NCBI GenBank assembly: GCA_031310005.1
Contig: CM062380.1
Span: 1,798,001 to 1,862,000 of the forward strand
Length of the DNA: 64,000 nt
Direction of reading: 5' to 3'
DNA from: Dactylellina haptotyla
Lineage: Eukaryota; Ascomycota; Orbiliomycetes; Orbiliales; Orbiliaceae
Below, piece by piece: positions 34,946 to 47,095 of this stretch. The position numbers and the translations under genes are program-made. The notes beneath the pieces were generated by a model that was not told the DNA's origin, did not search any database, and saw only the letters and a program-made list of their open reading frames with translations. Numbering within the stretch: the stretch's first letter is position 1; each line of letters starts with the position of its first letter.

Positions 34946-36482
34946 ATGTCCACCTTCAACCTCTCATCATCAGCATCTGTTACTCGAAGGTACCTTTCCC
35001 GGACAGCGTCAAAAACGAGCTTCACAGTAAGTCGCCATGGATCTAAATATTGGAGTTCAAGAAGTAGGGGATTCGCCGGGACAGTTGCAAAAACAGCCAT
35101 CCGTCTCTATATCCCTCGCTCTTCCTCCTAACCAAGCTTCGAATACTACATCTTCCCTCCTCGCTGTTCCTCAAGATCACGATGCATCACTTGCACCTCT
35201 TAAAACTCCCGTAAAGCGGATATTCGATGCATACGCCTTTACGCCCTCGAAGCTCATACCGAGAAACCAGTATACGGATCAGCCATCGAAATCCCTCTGG
35301 CCTCCTCGGCCTCCTAAGAAATGTGACTTCGTCCCATGTTTTCCGGAATTAAACGAACAATATACCGCCGGCCAGCAAGACCGCCCAAGTCTTACAAAGG
35401 CACAAACAACACTAGGCATAGACCTAGAATCCGGATTTTCGCGATCAGTCTCCCAAGAAAGCAGACTCACACTTGAAGCATCATTCCTGAGCCTCAAGTC
35501 TGTTGCATCGGATTCGACTTCCGAGTCTATGAACACTGAAGTTGAGAACATCAAGTGTAACACTGGACACCCCATTCGGAAACCGTCAGTTCGGAGACAA
35601 ATACTTCGAGCTAAAACTCTACCCATAGAGAACCACGTTACTCAGCGGGTGTCTTTGGTTCCTTCTGGGATAAAACTGCCATCTAACTGGGGCAAAGCTG
35701 TACCGCCAAACCCGCCCCCAAAGCCATATCAAACAAGGTTATGTGATGGCTGTCACCGAAATATTACTCTTACAAAAGCACAGTATATTTGCAACGATAC
35801 GGAGTGTAAGAAACGACTGTGTCATCGATGTTACTCCATGTGGCTCCATTCCAAGTACAAGGGTCACATAGCTGATTCCCAGAGCCTCCAGAAGGCCCAC
35901 ACAGCTGCAGAGTTCCGGGAACGCTGCACGAGACGAATACTACAGGACCGAATTATCCCATTAAAAGACAAAGGAAAATACATTGGGGAGGCCGCCAGTT
36001 ATGAGGTAGGCCACCCTATCAAGGGTCCCGAAAAAGGCACCAGTCACAGTGTTGGACGAAAAGACGATCCCGCTCGTACCAAGTTTCTCAACCTCAAGCC
36101 ATTCGCAGATTTCTTTGGGAAAAGAGAAATTGAGATGGGCCTTTTGACCGCTCCTGCAACTAAATACTCGAATTTCACCGCTGACGTCGGCCCGGAGCGT
36201 TTCCTCAAACTGCCCTGGGCAAAGGTGGAACCGTTCGACCCGGTCTGGGGCTGGGATTATGCGCTCAAGAAGCGAGGTGCTGCAGCTGCGGGCCGAGCCG
36301 AACCTGCATTACCACAAGTGGACTATCAACCTCCAACGTCGAGACCACGCCCAACCACGTCGCCGGCACGGACTATCGTGTCCTCGCCCTCGGTAACGAT
36401 AGAGACCCCGCGAACACGTTCAGAAACACCGACGACAATCTCATCCTTGAATCTACAGGGGTTAGGTCCGGAAACCCTCTAA
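34946..36482 (+). CDS. Uncharacterised protein with a Cys-rich zinc-binding-type segment
   Basis: My preferred model is exon 34946-35026 joined to 35085-36482, 492 residues, across a 58-nt intron with a perfect GTAAGT donor, an internal CTAAAT and an ACAG acceptor. The alternative is an unspliced start at 35037 (MDLNIGVQEVGD, 481 residues) in a good ATGG context. Residues about 246-290 contain CDGCHRNITLTKAQYIC followed by TECKKRLCHRCY and HSKYKGH, a pattern of paired Cys and His like cross-brace zinc fingers (ZZ or B-box type), though I cannot assign it. The N-terminal half is disordered and Ser/Pro-rich. The C-terminus has RFLKLPWAKVEPFDPVWGWDY, then a disordered Thr/Pro-rich tail. No signal peptide is visible. 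The function is unknown; a scaffold or regulator role would be a guess. Confidence 0.75.
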
Positions 36483-36655
36483 AATTTTCAATCCAGTAAA
36501 TTGATTTGTGTTTGCATTTATTTCACGCATCTAACATTTTCACCTGTTTTAATGACCCCCGGACGAGGATGCGCGCACGTCCGCAAGTACTCAGCTTACA
36601 CATCTCGTCGTACCAGAATTAGCGTTACCCAAATGTTACAAATCATAGAACTATC

Positions 36656-37684
36656 ATGAAGCACTTCCTCCGCCATATGCCCCGCCGGCGCTTCTCAACC
36701 ACTCGCAAGCCCAAATCCTTCAAAATATACCCCGCCGACGAAGCAGACTCCTTCGCACACCACCGTCATACGACCAAAGACATCCCCCCTACCAAGTTCG
36801 CTGACAATTTATTCGTCCACCGTCTCCCTGCGTTAACCAATTGGTTCCTCCCCACAGCCACCAACCGACTAAACATCCAATACCTCCTCGCAGCCACCCA
36901 AGCATCCAAATCCGACCCTCTCATCCCAATCGAAATAACCACACCGCAGGGCGTCGAACAGGCCACCCTTCCCTTTACCGCTTTCCTAGGGTATCTCTCC
37001 GCACCCAGCATCCACCCAGATTCCCCCCGCCTCTACCTAGCACAACACCCCGCACCATCCTTCCTTGACGAAGATGTCCCCCAACCGTTTTCGGGTCTAG
37101 GATTCACCCTCCGCGGCGAGCACCAATCGAATCTTTCACAGGACCCTTCGTCGTTAATCGATACCAACATCATCGCCGCCACTCGCGACCACGAGGTAGA
37201 CATATATGCGAGCTCACTATGGCTCTCCCGTTCCTCGCCCGCAACAAATACCCCGCTCCACCGCGACCCTAACGACAACCTGTTCGTCCAACTAGCGGGG
37301 TCAAAGATCATTCGTGCACTCCCACCAAACATTGGCGATGCGCTATTCCGCTCGCTAGCGTTGAGTGGTAGAACTGCGAGTATCGATCCGCGCGGGAGGA
37401 TCCGTGACGGACTACTAGATCCACGGGAATCGAGGGTATTCGATTCGATTATCTGGGGTTGGGACGGCGGGGCATCCAAAGCTGGTGATATCGGGTTGGA
37501 GACGGAAATCGTAGAGGCAATAGATAGCAATATGTACGAAACTACCGTGGAGCGTGGAGACGGCGTGTATATCCCTCGAGGATGGTGGCATGCTGTCAGG
37601 AGTCTAGTACCCTCGGATATCGAGGAGCAGGAGTCCGATGCGGTTACTACCGTCGTTGCCAGTATGAATTGGTGGTTTCGATAA
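36656..37684 (+). CDS. JmjC/cupin-type 2-oxoglutarate oxygenase
   Basis: A single-exon frame of 342 residues. Residues about 185-330 carry the cupin_8/JmjC signature: TPLHRDPNDNLFVQLAGSK gives the iron-binding H202-x-D204 pair, and GDGVYIPRGWWHAVRS gives the distal His at 312. Together these form the usual facial triad for Fe(II), and the strand after HRD is where 2-oxoglutarate binds. Family members hydroxylate proteins or RNA, or act on tRNA-modification pathways; the substrate here cannot be told. The N-terminal about 20 residues are rich in Arg, Lys and Ser (RRRFSTTRKPKSF), which could target mitochondria or simply be basic. There is no PHD, zinc-finger or DNA-binding part, so this is not a classical histone demethylase. 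It lies 173 bases after the previous gene on the same strand. Confidence 0.85.
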   Translation: MKHFLRHMPRRRFSTTRKPKSFKIYPADEADSFAHHRHTTKDIPPTKFADNLFVHRLPALTNWFLPTATNRLNIQYLLAATQASKSDPLIPIEITTPQGVEQATLPFTAFLGYLSAPSIHPDSPRLYLAQHPAPSFLDEDVPQPFSGLGFTLRGEHQSNLSQDPSSLIDTNIIAATRDHEVDIYASSLWLSRSSPATNTPLHRDPNDNLFVQLAGSKIIRALPPNIGDALFRSLALSGRTASIDPRGRIRDGLLDPRESRVFDSIIWGWDGGASKAGDIGLETEIVEAIDSNMYETTVERGDGVYIPRGWWHAVRSLVPSDIEEQESDAVTTVVASMNWWFR

Positions 37685-38075
37685 TAATGATATACTGCTC
37701 TATACGGCGGTTATTAACGATTGCACATGTTCGATTCGTGGTGTAATCATAATGATAGTAATACATTGGCCATTTGCCAGAATGACACTAAACGAGGGTT
37801 ATCAGGGCAGACATATGATGTTCAATATATACGTCTGATAAAGTACATATATATAATCCCTTGCTACGCTATCAACCCTTTCACCTCCTCCCTCGACAAA
37901 AACACGGAAGGTCAGGTGTAAACGGATTGCGAAGAAGAAAAAAAACGTTCGTATCAGTACAGAAATCATCTCTGATGTATAGTGAAATGAATGCTTTTCC
38001 GCTCCTCCAAATCGCGATAAACTTGCTGTTTTTCCTCCATCATACATGGTATACCTTAGATACTTCCTACACTTT
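37685..38075. other. Convergent 3' spacer
   Basis: An AT-rich interval of about 390 bases lies between two convergent stop codons. No gene is seen. Confidence 0.55.
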
Positions 38076-40756
38076 TCAATCCACTTCTTCTGCATCGAAG
38101 CTCTCCTCCTTCGCCAGCTTCAAACCAACCTTCTCGTCACCATCGTTCATCTTCTCAGCAGCGGCGCTACTATTAGCAGCAGCAGCAGCACTACTTGCCG
38201 CCTTCTCCGCCGCTTCTTTCCCCCTCTTCATCTCCTCTTTCACAAACCTGGCAATCACCGCCGCCCGCTCCGTCGAAATCGGATACTCCTTCCCGTCCTC
38301 TTGCGCCCACCGCTTCGCACCTCTAACTTGACTGTGCTCCCTCTGCGCACCCATAATCCCACCCCCGACACCAGCGAAATCCAACCCGTCATCGCCCCCG
38401 CTACTCATCAGCGCGCTCAGCGCATCACTACTAACATTCCCATCACCAATCAACCCCCTCCCGCCACCATGCGACTGCTGCTGATGAGCCGCCATCGGTC
38501 CTTCTTCCCGTTCGAATACCGGCGGCAAAGGCGCAGGTTGGCATAGGCTCTCCCATGTTCTGCCAAGGCTGATCCAATCGCCTACCCGGCGTATCAATTC
38601 GATCCAGTCGGCGCGAGCGGGGCTCCTCGCGGCAAGGAAGATGGGGTATCCGTCGCATATTCTCGCCAGTCGGGCAACCATGAATGCGTATCGCTGGATT
38701 TCCTTCGGCGGGGTCGAGATAATTGCGTGGCAGAGGAGAAGGGAATGCAGGGCGTCGGTTAGGAGTGGGTGGTATGTGATCTGTTCGTAGACGGGGAGCA
38801 TGCTGGTCTGCGATGGAGGCGGAGAGGGTGGTTGTGCGGTGTATTTGGTGAGCTCAGTGGACTGGACGGGGTATGGCGGGAGAGTGGAGGGCGGAGAGGT
38901 GAAGAGCGTTGATACTGGGTATACTGGTCCGCGGGGAGCTGGGATTCTGGCACGAGAGTAGCTGCCGTTGGTGGGGTGGTCCTTGCCGTTGGCATTGCTA
39001 TTCGCGGTGCCGTTAGTAGTGCCGTCATATTCCAGCGCCTTTTGATTCTTCATTCGTGTCGCCGCTTGGATGTTTTGTCGGAGTTGCTCTTCGGCTTCTT
39101 CTGGGGTTAGGCCGGGGGTATAGTCAAAGTACGACAGATACTTGAGATAATCCCGAATGGCTTTCTTCGAATTGGCACGAATCGCCTTTCTGATCATCTC
39201 TCGTTTTGCTGCGGTGACCGTATGTATATCCAGGCCAGCTCCATTTCCATTTGTCGCAGTTGTGGTTCCGTTCGCCGTAGTCGCAGGCGTACTTTTATGC
39301 TCCCCGAGTGCGTTAAATGTCTCGATTTTCTGACACGCAATCGTGAGATAGGTACTAGCCCGATGAAATAGCAACTGCATCTCCAACGAGCTCGGCTGCA
39401 GACTCTCGTCTCTATTCGCACCATCTCTCCCTCCCGTTCCGGGCCCTCCTCCGCTGCCGCTCCCAGTCCCCCTACTTCCCGATCGATTGCTGTGAATCCC
39501 GCTCCCACCTCCCGGCGAGCTGGCGCCACCGTTGGCTCCAAATATATCACCGATGGTACTCCCCACACCGAGCCCGCCGTCATGCACCGCATTCCGTACC
39601 TTCTTCAAGGCACTCGTCAAATCCGCCGCCGCACCCAAATGGTCGTCTTTAAACCCCTTCGTAACCGCTCTAGTCCTCAACGCCCACCCGTCGTACGGCC
39701 GCTCGAAAATAACCTGATCCAGGGGATCCAAGCTGGTCGACGCGGCGAGCATCCTACTAGGAATCTTCTCGTGGAAGAAGTGGACGTATTTGGCGTCCAC
39801 GTCGTCCGGGTTCCGCTGGAGCACGAAGGAGGCCACATCTTCCAGCGTACTGGCGCCCTGCATTGTTGCGACGCTAGCAGCTATCTCGTCGAGAGCGTAA
39901 GCTTTGGAGAGTTTTTGCGTGGCGAGCTCGCGCATACGGTGTTTTCGTTCGCGGGAGAGTTTTGCATTCGAGTTCGGGTTCGCGAAGCCGATGCCTAGGA
40001 TGGCGGCATTGCCGCCGCCCATGAGGGATGCTGCGGAGGAGTTGTAGCTGCTGGAAGAAGATGCGACGCCGGAGGCCGCGCGGACGCTGATCGTGGTGGC
40101 TTCATCGACCAGGCGGCGGATTTTGACAATGTCGAAGAAGACGGCCGGGTCGATGGGGTGTGGACGGGGTGTGCCCCAGTTATGGTAGGCGAGAGATTCG
40201 AGGACTTCGGGGGGAAGTTGGAGCCAGGGGCCGTGGAAAGAGGAGATGTATCGCCAGTGCCTGGGAGAGGTTTCTGTTAGTAAGTTTCTTCAATTAATGC
40301 TGTGTGTACATTAAAAGATTTCCAAATTGATAGTCTGGGATACTGAAATCACAAAATTCAGCCGAAGCACACAAAAGTGAGTACCCCGGCGAGAAACAAG
40401 AACCCAAGAAAAACCTGTGGGACAGAGGGCATGGAAGAGTACTTGTTACGGCATATTATCAGGGAACCTGCATTCCCGTCTTTGGACTTTGAGGAAGCGG
40501 AAGACATGGCCGGGGACGGAGGTATCTTCCCGCTGGAGGAAGAGCCGGCGGCAGAAGTGGGTTTGGGATCATTGCTGATGCTCGGAGCGGAAGTATCGAT
40601 GCCATTGAGATGGGGTTTTTTGGAGTTCTTCTTCTTTTTGGGCTTCTTGGAGGGAGCGGCCTCTGCGGCGGTCATGGCGGCCGGGTCCGACGGCGGGGGA
40701 ATGAGCGACGGAGGATGCTGTGAGAGCGATGGCGGAGGGAGTGGTGATGATGCCAT
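38076..40756 (-). CDS. Large uncharacterised fungal protein, two exons
   Basis: Exons on the minus strand are 40756-40443 and 40260-38076, joined in phase (AA|G giving Lys in CRNKHWRYISSFHGPWLQLP) to give 832 residues. The N-terminus is Pro/Ser-rich with a basic cluster PSKKPKKKKNSKKP, a likely nuclear or nucleolar signal. A conserved-looking block follows (HWRYISSFHGPWLQLPPEVLE, then DPAVFFDIVKIRRLVDEAT). The middle is rich in Gly/Ser and then helical (KAIRDYLKYLSYFDYTPGLT; DALHSLLLCHAIISTPPKEI), and the C-terminus has an Ala-rich helix and an acidic tail. From memory, similar proteins exist across filamentous ascomycetes but their role is unknown to me. The 182-nt intron is longer than others here. 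The ORF could also be read from an internal ATG (MTAAEAAP), 19 residues on. Confidence 0.78.
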
Positions 40757-42154
40757 GACGGGCGTGGTGGGTTTTGGTGGATGTGGGATGAGATGTCGTT
40801 GGTGTTTGCCATGTTGTTGTCCCGCCCGCCGGCTAGCGGTGTCCGCTGTACGATTTTTCGTTTGAAAAAAAAAAAAAAAAAAAAATTTCAATTTATTATT
40901 CTCCGCCTGGTATTTGCGTGCTTTTATTTTGTATTTAAATCTATATTTACAGATCTATATTCCGCCGGGGGGCGTTCGGGCCACCTGCAAGGGACCGAAC
41001 AACAGTAGTACGGGGCCATATTATTATTATAATATTACCGTTGACCATATATATACTACAATCTACGAATCGCAGATCGGTGTTATTTGTTTATTTGATA
41101 TTGCATTTGATACTGCGTAGTATACTCCCAGTCCAGAAACCGGGGTGATATCTATCGTACATTACAGACCCCGGCATGGCTCATTGCCAGCCGCACCAGA
41201 TCGGGTCGGATCTGTCCCTCTCGTCCCCTTCCTCGTCCTTCCCCGTCCCCGTCCCCCTGCTACTCCTCCTTCTCGCAAGCATCCTTCGATCAGAGAATAA
41301 AAACGTAAAAAGAGTAAAACGCACATGAAGAAGCCAAAAAATTGTAAACAGTAATTCTAACGACAATACCGTGCAGACCAAAAAGCAGCCATCTTGAGCA
41401 AAGCACTGATGTCTAGAACGTACCGAGCATCATAAAAATAAACAGCAGAATGTAGAAAGAAGACAAAACTAGCGGAAGAAGAAGAAGAAATATATATGAA
41501 CGAAGAGAGCATGGTTGTTGTGGCGGTAGGCTGGTTGACGGGGCGCTATATTTACAGTTGAGGGCAGGGAAAAGAATGTAAAATAAAAGCAGGTTTTTTT
41601 TGGTTGGTCCGATTGCGCCGAATGTTTTTGCCCAAGATTGTTGATATAAAATCAAGAAAATAAGAATATAAGAGGCTATTATAAACGTCCAAGCAGATCG
41701 CGAGGAAGGGTTGTGAACAGAATGCATGAACGATGCGGCCGTGCATCTTCTATCACCCCTCATACACAATCCACTTGGTCCGAGGAAAAGCAAAATCAAG
41801 CAAAGAAAGCAAGCATTGATGATTTGCTGAACTCTGTACAGTAAAATAAACAGAAAAAAAAGTCGAAATAAAAATTGCTGTTTGTGGTATCATATAAGTG
41901 CAATAAAGTATCTGTCATAAGTTCGTGGGCGGGGGAAAAACTCAAATTTGTAGCCGAAAAAAGACGAAGGTACCGACTCGCTCAAAAAAAAAGAGGTGAA
42001 AGGAGGATTATTAAAATCGATCAGCTGGAGAAAGAAAAAAAATGACGTGTGTCAACCTCTAAACAACAATGATAGAGAGGTAGGCTGTATGCTTTTTGTT
42101 GAATGTAGTTGAAAAGGTGGAAAGGTTTACGGAAGAAGAGTTATCGGTGAGGTG
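40757..42154. other. Spacer between two minus-strand genes
   Basis: There are 1.4 kb without a supported gene. Next to the 38.1-40.8 kb gene is a poly(A) run of 21 (40865-40885), which is a poly(T) tract on its coding strand, then AT-rich DNA. The right half is A-rich on the plus strand and probably includes the 3' UTR of MED19. Confidence 0.5.
40865..40885. repeat. Poly(A) tract, 21 bases
   Basis: A homopolymer run about 110 bases upstream of the start codon at 40756. On the coding strand it is poly(T), a common nucleosome-depleting element of fungal promoters. Confidence 0.85.
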
Positions 42155-43898
42155 CTATCGTTGATAGTACCCGCCACCGACTCCAACCGCGTGGGCATGG
42201 TTGACAGGCATATTGTTCATGCCCACCCCTCCGACGCGATCGTCGTACTCCGGAATCTGATCATTGGCCGTTAGAATATAATGTTCCTCCTTGGATATTG
42301 TTGCTGCAAAAGCACGTAGTCGGGTGATGATTATGAGCTCCTTCTAAGCCATTCTTGCGGCCAGGAAGCGCCAGCGGACGTCTTCCCTCTTCACAAATCG
42401 CGACTCGCATCGAAAGGGTTTCGGTGCTGAGTTGAACTATCTCAAGTCTCAAGTTTGAGGCTTGAATTCGACCACTCAGACACCAGCTCGACAAAAGAGA
42501 GAGAGAGAAAATAAGGGATGGGGAGATACTGAGGAAGGAGGGAGTGTATTGGTACGAACCTTCCGTTTCTTCTTCTTCTTCCTCGCTTCTTCATCATCAT
42601 ATCCGCTACCGCCATCATCATCAAACTCATCGCCGTATCCTTCCCACCCGCTCTCGCCGTATTCCCGTCTTCGTTTTCTTCCTGAAGATCGAACGTTCTG
42701 GGCATTCGGAGACGCGGTGTTGACACCGTTCGGGGACGTAGAGGCAGCGGGGGTGTTGGATTTGACGTTGTTGAGAGCTGACGGATTAGACGATGGATGG
42801 CCAGAGGCTACGGAGTTGCCAGATCTCGCCGGCGGGTCTTCTAGAGCTAACCACGAAGCGTCGTACTGTGAATCTTGTTAGCACCCTTGATATCCTGGTG
42901 GTATGATGAGTCACGGGAAGCTTTACATCTGGGATCGGTCCTTTTGACCAGTTGCTCAGCCCCTTACGCAGGGTATTAAAGTCAAGCTGTCGACCACCAG
43001 ATCCGCCCTTCGGTAGCTCCTTCCCCAGAACTTTGAGGTTGTGCCATTCTTCATCCGGAATATCTAGCATTTCCAGCAATCCCCCTTTGACGAGTTGTGG
43101 TACAGGCTGGCCCCATCCTTCCTGGCCCTCGGGCACTACCATCTGCTGTACAGTTGTGACTACTTCGTTCTTACCAGAAAGACCAGCGATCTTTCCTTTG
43201 TACGATTTGCGCAGTTTCTGCTTCTGTCCAGTGGCGTCAGTCCTGGCAACCGAGGCAGCTATGGACGACAAGCCGTATGTATCGATCAAATTACTCGTGA
43301 GATCAGGCCGTTGGGGGGTATGCTCTGTGAAAGGGCATTCTCGCGTTAGTAAAACTCCTCACGAATCTCTCTCCAGGGGCATACACGATTTTTCTTGCGT
43401 CGCTCAAAGAGAAGAAAGAAAAAACATACTTTTGGTGTTTAACCACGACGGGGGTCCCGTCATGGGCATCGCCAAAAGCTCCTCCATCGTCGGAACGGTC
43501 CGTCGCGGTCGTGTTGTGGTAAGGGATGATATCGAGGGTCCGGCGTCAATTTCCATGGGCTCCCTGCTTCGACTCCTGCTCTTTCTCGGTCTTTCGTCGT
43601 CTCCCAAGTCACCTTGGCTCCTCCTCCTTTTCAGGGAAGACGCTCGGTCAACATCCATGGCGTCTTCCATGTTCGACGATTGCGTGGCATCTATTGTTGG
43701 GCTCCGCGGCGTCGGCAGGCTATTTGCGTTTGACGGGGGTTGCGGGTTATTTCGAGGTGATGTGACTTTGTTCGAATTCATGCTGGTGTTGAAACCGCTG
43801 GACGCGGAATACAAGCCCGGCGGGGACTGGGGTGTAGGGTGGTTATGAGGTTGTTGAGAATTAGAAGTGTTATATTGGTGTGTTCCTACGGATTGCAT
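42155..43898 (-). CDS. MED19: Mediator complex subunit 19 (Rox3 family)
   Basis: Exons on the minus strand are 43898-43430, 43324-42927, 42865-42560 and 42256-42155, giving 424 residues with every phase closing. The middle matches the fungal Rox3/Med19 core: IDTYGLSSIAASVARTD, KLRKSYKGKIAGLSGKN, then GLLEMLDIPDEEWHNLKVLG. The N-terminal about 150 residues are disordered (Ser/Asn/Pro) with basic Arg-Ser stretches (KSRSRSREP) and a segment RRTVPTMEELLAMPMTGPP; the C-terminus has the basic KKKKKRK characteristic of this subunit, followed by a short Gly/His/Tyr-rich tail encoded by the last exon. Med19 belongs to the head module, which links gene-specific activators to RNA polymerase II in the nucleus. 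The gene is followed on its 5' side by the 8-kb empty stretch. Confidence 0.86.
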
Positions 43899-44869
43899 GG
43901 ACGACTTTGTGAGAATCCACGGTTCTGGACGAGGGTAATATGGTCACGACGCCTGCGGTAAATTCTTTCGACCCTATTGGTATTCGAAATACTCGGGTAG
44001 TCGAGGAGAGGTGATAATGAACTGTTGTTACAGGTTGATGATGATGAAAAAATTTCTGGCGGAGACGAGTTTGTTAGTTTGAGATGGGATGGTCTGGCAA
44101 AGGCGGCAATGCGAGGCCAAGAATACACGAGTATTGAAGGATAAGGCGAGGATGATTGTCACGGGACGTACCAGGCGGTGAAGGCTTGCTGGCTGGCGAG
44201 AGCGCGGCGTGTAGATGGAGTGTGGATGGGTGGATGGATAGATGTGGTTGGGGTCGGGGATGGGTTGGCGGCGAGGATAAATTTAGAAAGGGCGGCGGCG
44301 GTTCGGCTGATTATGTTTGTTCGTTGAGAGAGGGGTGAAGGAGATTTGCGATTACTGTTGCCGACGGTTGGAGAGACGCAATCGAGCGGATATCGGAAGG
44401 GCGACGAGGACGGTATCTCGGGAGGGCCAGGTCGTCGACGTCGAAGGATGCGATGATGATGGCTATTGTGATGGTGATGGTGATGTTGATGTTGTGGATG
44501 TGGTGAGAAGGAGGAGGAGGGCGAGGGGAGGAGGGTAATTTAGCAGGTGTGGGCGATTGGCGGGAAGAATGCCAATCCAAGGCGAAATTGTGGATCCTGG
44601 GCCACACCACAACAACAAGCCCAAGGAACAGGACTGCCAGAGATCTCCAAACGGCGCTGTTTCTGGGCCTGATTAATAATTAAAACACTGGAGAGACGCC
44701 AGCAAGTTCGCCAGAGACAGTCAGTCGACGGGTGTTTCAGGGCCGCCGAGGGTGTGAGGCAGTCGGGCTATCGTCTGTCAGTCTGTCGGTCTGTCTGGCC
44801 TGCCGGTATGGAGGGAGGGCTGTCTGATAGTGGCTGCGGCGAGGAGGAAAGCCCGCAAAAAGCCGCCTC

Positions 44870-44894
44870 TTTTTTTTTTTTTTTTTTTTTTTTT
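44870..44894. repeat. Poly(T) tract, about 25 bases
   Basis: A homopolymer run in the gene-free stretch about 1 kb upstream of the MED19 start. Confidence 0.85.
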
Positions 44895-46182
44895 GGTATG
44901 TAAGTAAGTATGCAGGAAAGGGAAAGGGTCCTGTCGTCACAAAAGCGATCCGAGGTGAAAGAAGAGCCGGGCAAACACCACAAGCGAGATGAGAAGAGGG
45001 AGCGAGAGACCCAGCCAGGTGTTATTATAATTAGAGCAAGCCCGCCGAGGAGGAAAAAACGATAGATGAGATAGATCTATAGATGGCCGCTGGTGTATTA
45101 TTATTAATGTCTTCCTGTACGGTGCGTCCTGTCACAGGGATCCGGATTTATGTCAGGATCAAGCAGAAACAGAATGCGAACTGGATCTGGCCGGCCGGAA
45201 CCGAGGAGGAGAGCAACAGCGTCAATATAATAAACGGGTTTTTATTCTCCCTCGATGGAGCAATCGAACCTCAGCCTCGGTTCGTTCTTGTACTTTTCTT
45301 TATTTTTATTTTATTTTTTACAATGCTCGCTCGTCGGATCGTGAATACTGAACTGGTACCACCGCCGTGACGTCGAAAATAAGATGATATTGTTGAATTA
45401 TGGATGGTTTCGGATTTCCCTCGGCCCTTTATTTGTCCTACCACCTGTTACAGTCGTGCCGGCGCTGCTGCTGCTGGCGACGGGAAACAGAAAGAGAGCC
45501 TGTCCAAGAAAGCTGCCTGCCTGCCTGGTTTTCGATTCTCGTTTGTCCGTTGTCGAGAGGGTGGTGGGTGATATGTGAGGTGTGTCTGTCTGTCCTATTC
45601 TTTTTGGCCTGTCGTCGCGTTTTTTTTTCCTTTATGGCCTCACAGATAAATTCCACCCAAAAAAAATGATAGCCGCCGGTTTCCTGTTGAGAGTCGAAAA
45701 GTCGGCTTCCTCGTTTCTCCTTCGAGGTTCGTTCTTTACGAGAGGAGGCGAGGAAGAGGAGGTGAGAGTGTGTAAAATGGGTGCAGAAAAAACAAAATGC
45801 TTCGAGAAATTCCTTTATCGTTGGGTTGTTCCTTAATTCCCGTATTCTCCGCCTGGTTTTCCTTTTCCGGTGTTCTTTCCTTTTCCCTGCTGTCGAAGAA
45901 GGGGCAAGCGAAAAATAAATCCAAAAGAGATAAATCTTGTCGGAGTGGAGGTGGAGGAGGGTTGTCGGAGACGAGAGAAGACGGTCCGAAAGATGCCTGT
46001 CGGGGCTGGCTGTCGTCTGTCGTCGTCGGCTTCGTCGTCAGATATGAGTGCCAGAGAGGAAGAAGGAGAGATGTCGAAGGAGAGATGGGACCCGGCGAGA
46101 GAGTGTGGGTGTGTGCGAATGAATAATTGACGGATGGATGAATGCACGCGGCTTCACTCGAATACCAGCTAGCCACCACTGG

Positions 46183-46226
46183 GAACTAACTAACTAACTG
46201 CTGCTTGCTAACTGCGAACTAACTAC
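46183..46226. repeat. Interrupted AACT microsatellite
   Basis: AACT units occur in a tandem run followed by imperfect copies (GCTAACTGCGAACTAACT). Confidence 0.75.
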
Positions 46227-46605
46227 GCCCTGCTACGAGCCTGAGCCTGGAAGGGAGGGGGAAGAAGAGACGACGGAGAAGAAGAAACCATCCTGGCCCA
46301 ATAGGTGGTTACTTTGGGGAGACAGACCGAGCCCAGTGACTGGGCCAGTATGACATGCACACCCTCCCTCAGAATTAAGGTGTGGGAGAGACGCTGGGAG
46401 GTCTGGGAATTCTTCCTTTCAAGGTTAAAATGAGCAAAAAGAAACGAGATTCTTCCATTGCTTCTTCCGCTTCTCCCTCCGAGTCTCAGTCATGTTGGCC
46501 TCCCAAATCTCCCCGACGCCCCCGGGGACCGGTCGTCGAGGGCCTCTCGCTTGAGCCTGCTGGTTTCGTGCTCAGCTTCCTTTCCTTCTATCGAGCATCA
46601 ATCCA

Positions 46606-46660
46606 GCTCTCTCTCTCTCTCTCCCGACAGCCTGCTTGCTTGCTTGCTTGTTTGCTTTGC
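46606..46660. repeat. CT microsatellite followed by GCTT repeat
   Basis: A (CT)n run of about nine units is followed within 10 bases by several GCTT/TGCT units. Confidence 0.75.
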
Positions 46661-47078
46661 CCTGTCTGCTGTTAGCCTGCTCTCTGCCTGCTCACGGGCT
46701 TCCCAAGAATTCAAGTTCATCTCATCTTATGCTGCATGCATGAATCACCCGGTCGACATCTTCTTTCCTCAAGTTCCTCCTCCTCCTCGTCCCTTTCTCC
46801 CAATCCTCATTTCGCGAAAAGGTACCAACCCCAAGCGCCACTTCCTGAGCGAACGCTCGTCAGGGAAAGCAGAACATTGGGGGCATGCCAAAAGTGTCCT
46901 CCGACCAACTGACAAGAAGGAAGGTAGGTGTGAGCTGTGACATGGGTTTGGGGTGTGGAGGGAAAGTATGCATGCTTTTTCCGGATGGCCCCCCTCGTTC
47001 CACTGGCTGATGGTGCTTCTCCCGCGACACCCATTTGTCGGCTTCTCAGGGAACAAACGGTTCCAAGCTCGTTTTACC

Positions 47079-47095
47079 TTTTTTTTTTTTTTTTT
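47079..47095. repeat. Poly(T) tract
   Basis: A run of about 17 T within the gene-free stretch. Confidence 0.8.

Noticed and set aside
42952-43848. Open frame of 298 codons on the plus strand opposite MED19
   Set aside because: It is antisense to well-supported MED19 exons and runs through their introns, begins with a non-ATG codon, and has no domain or signal peptide.
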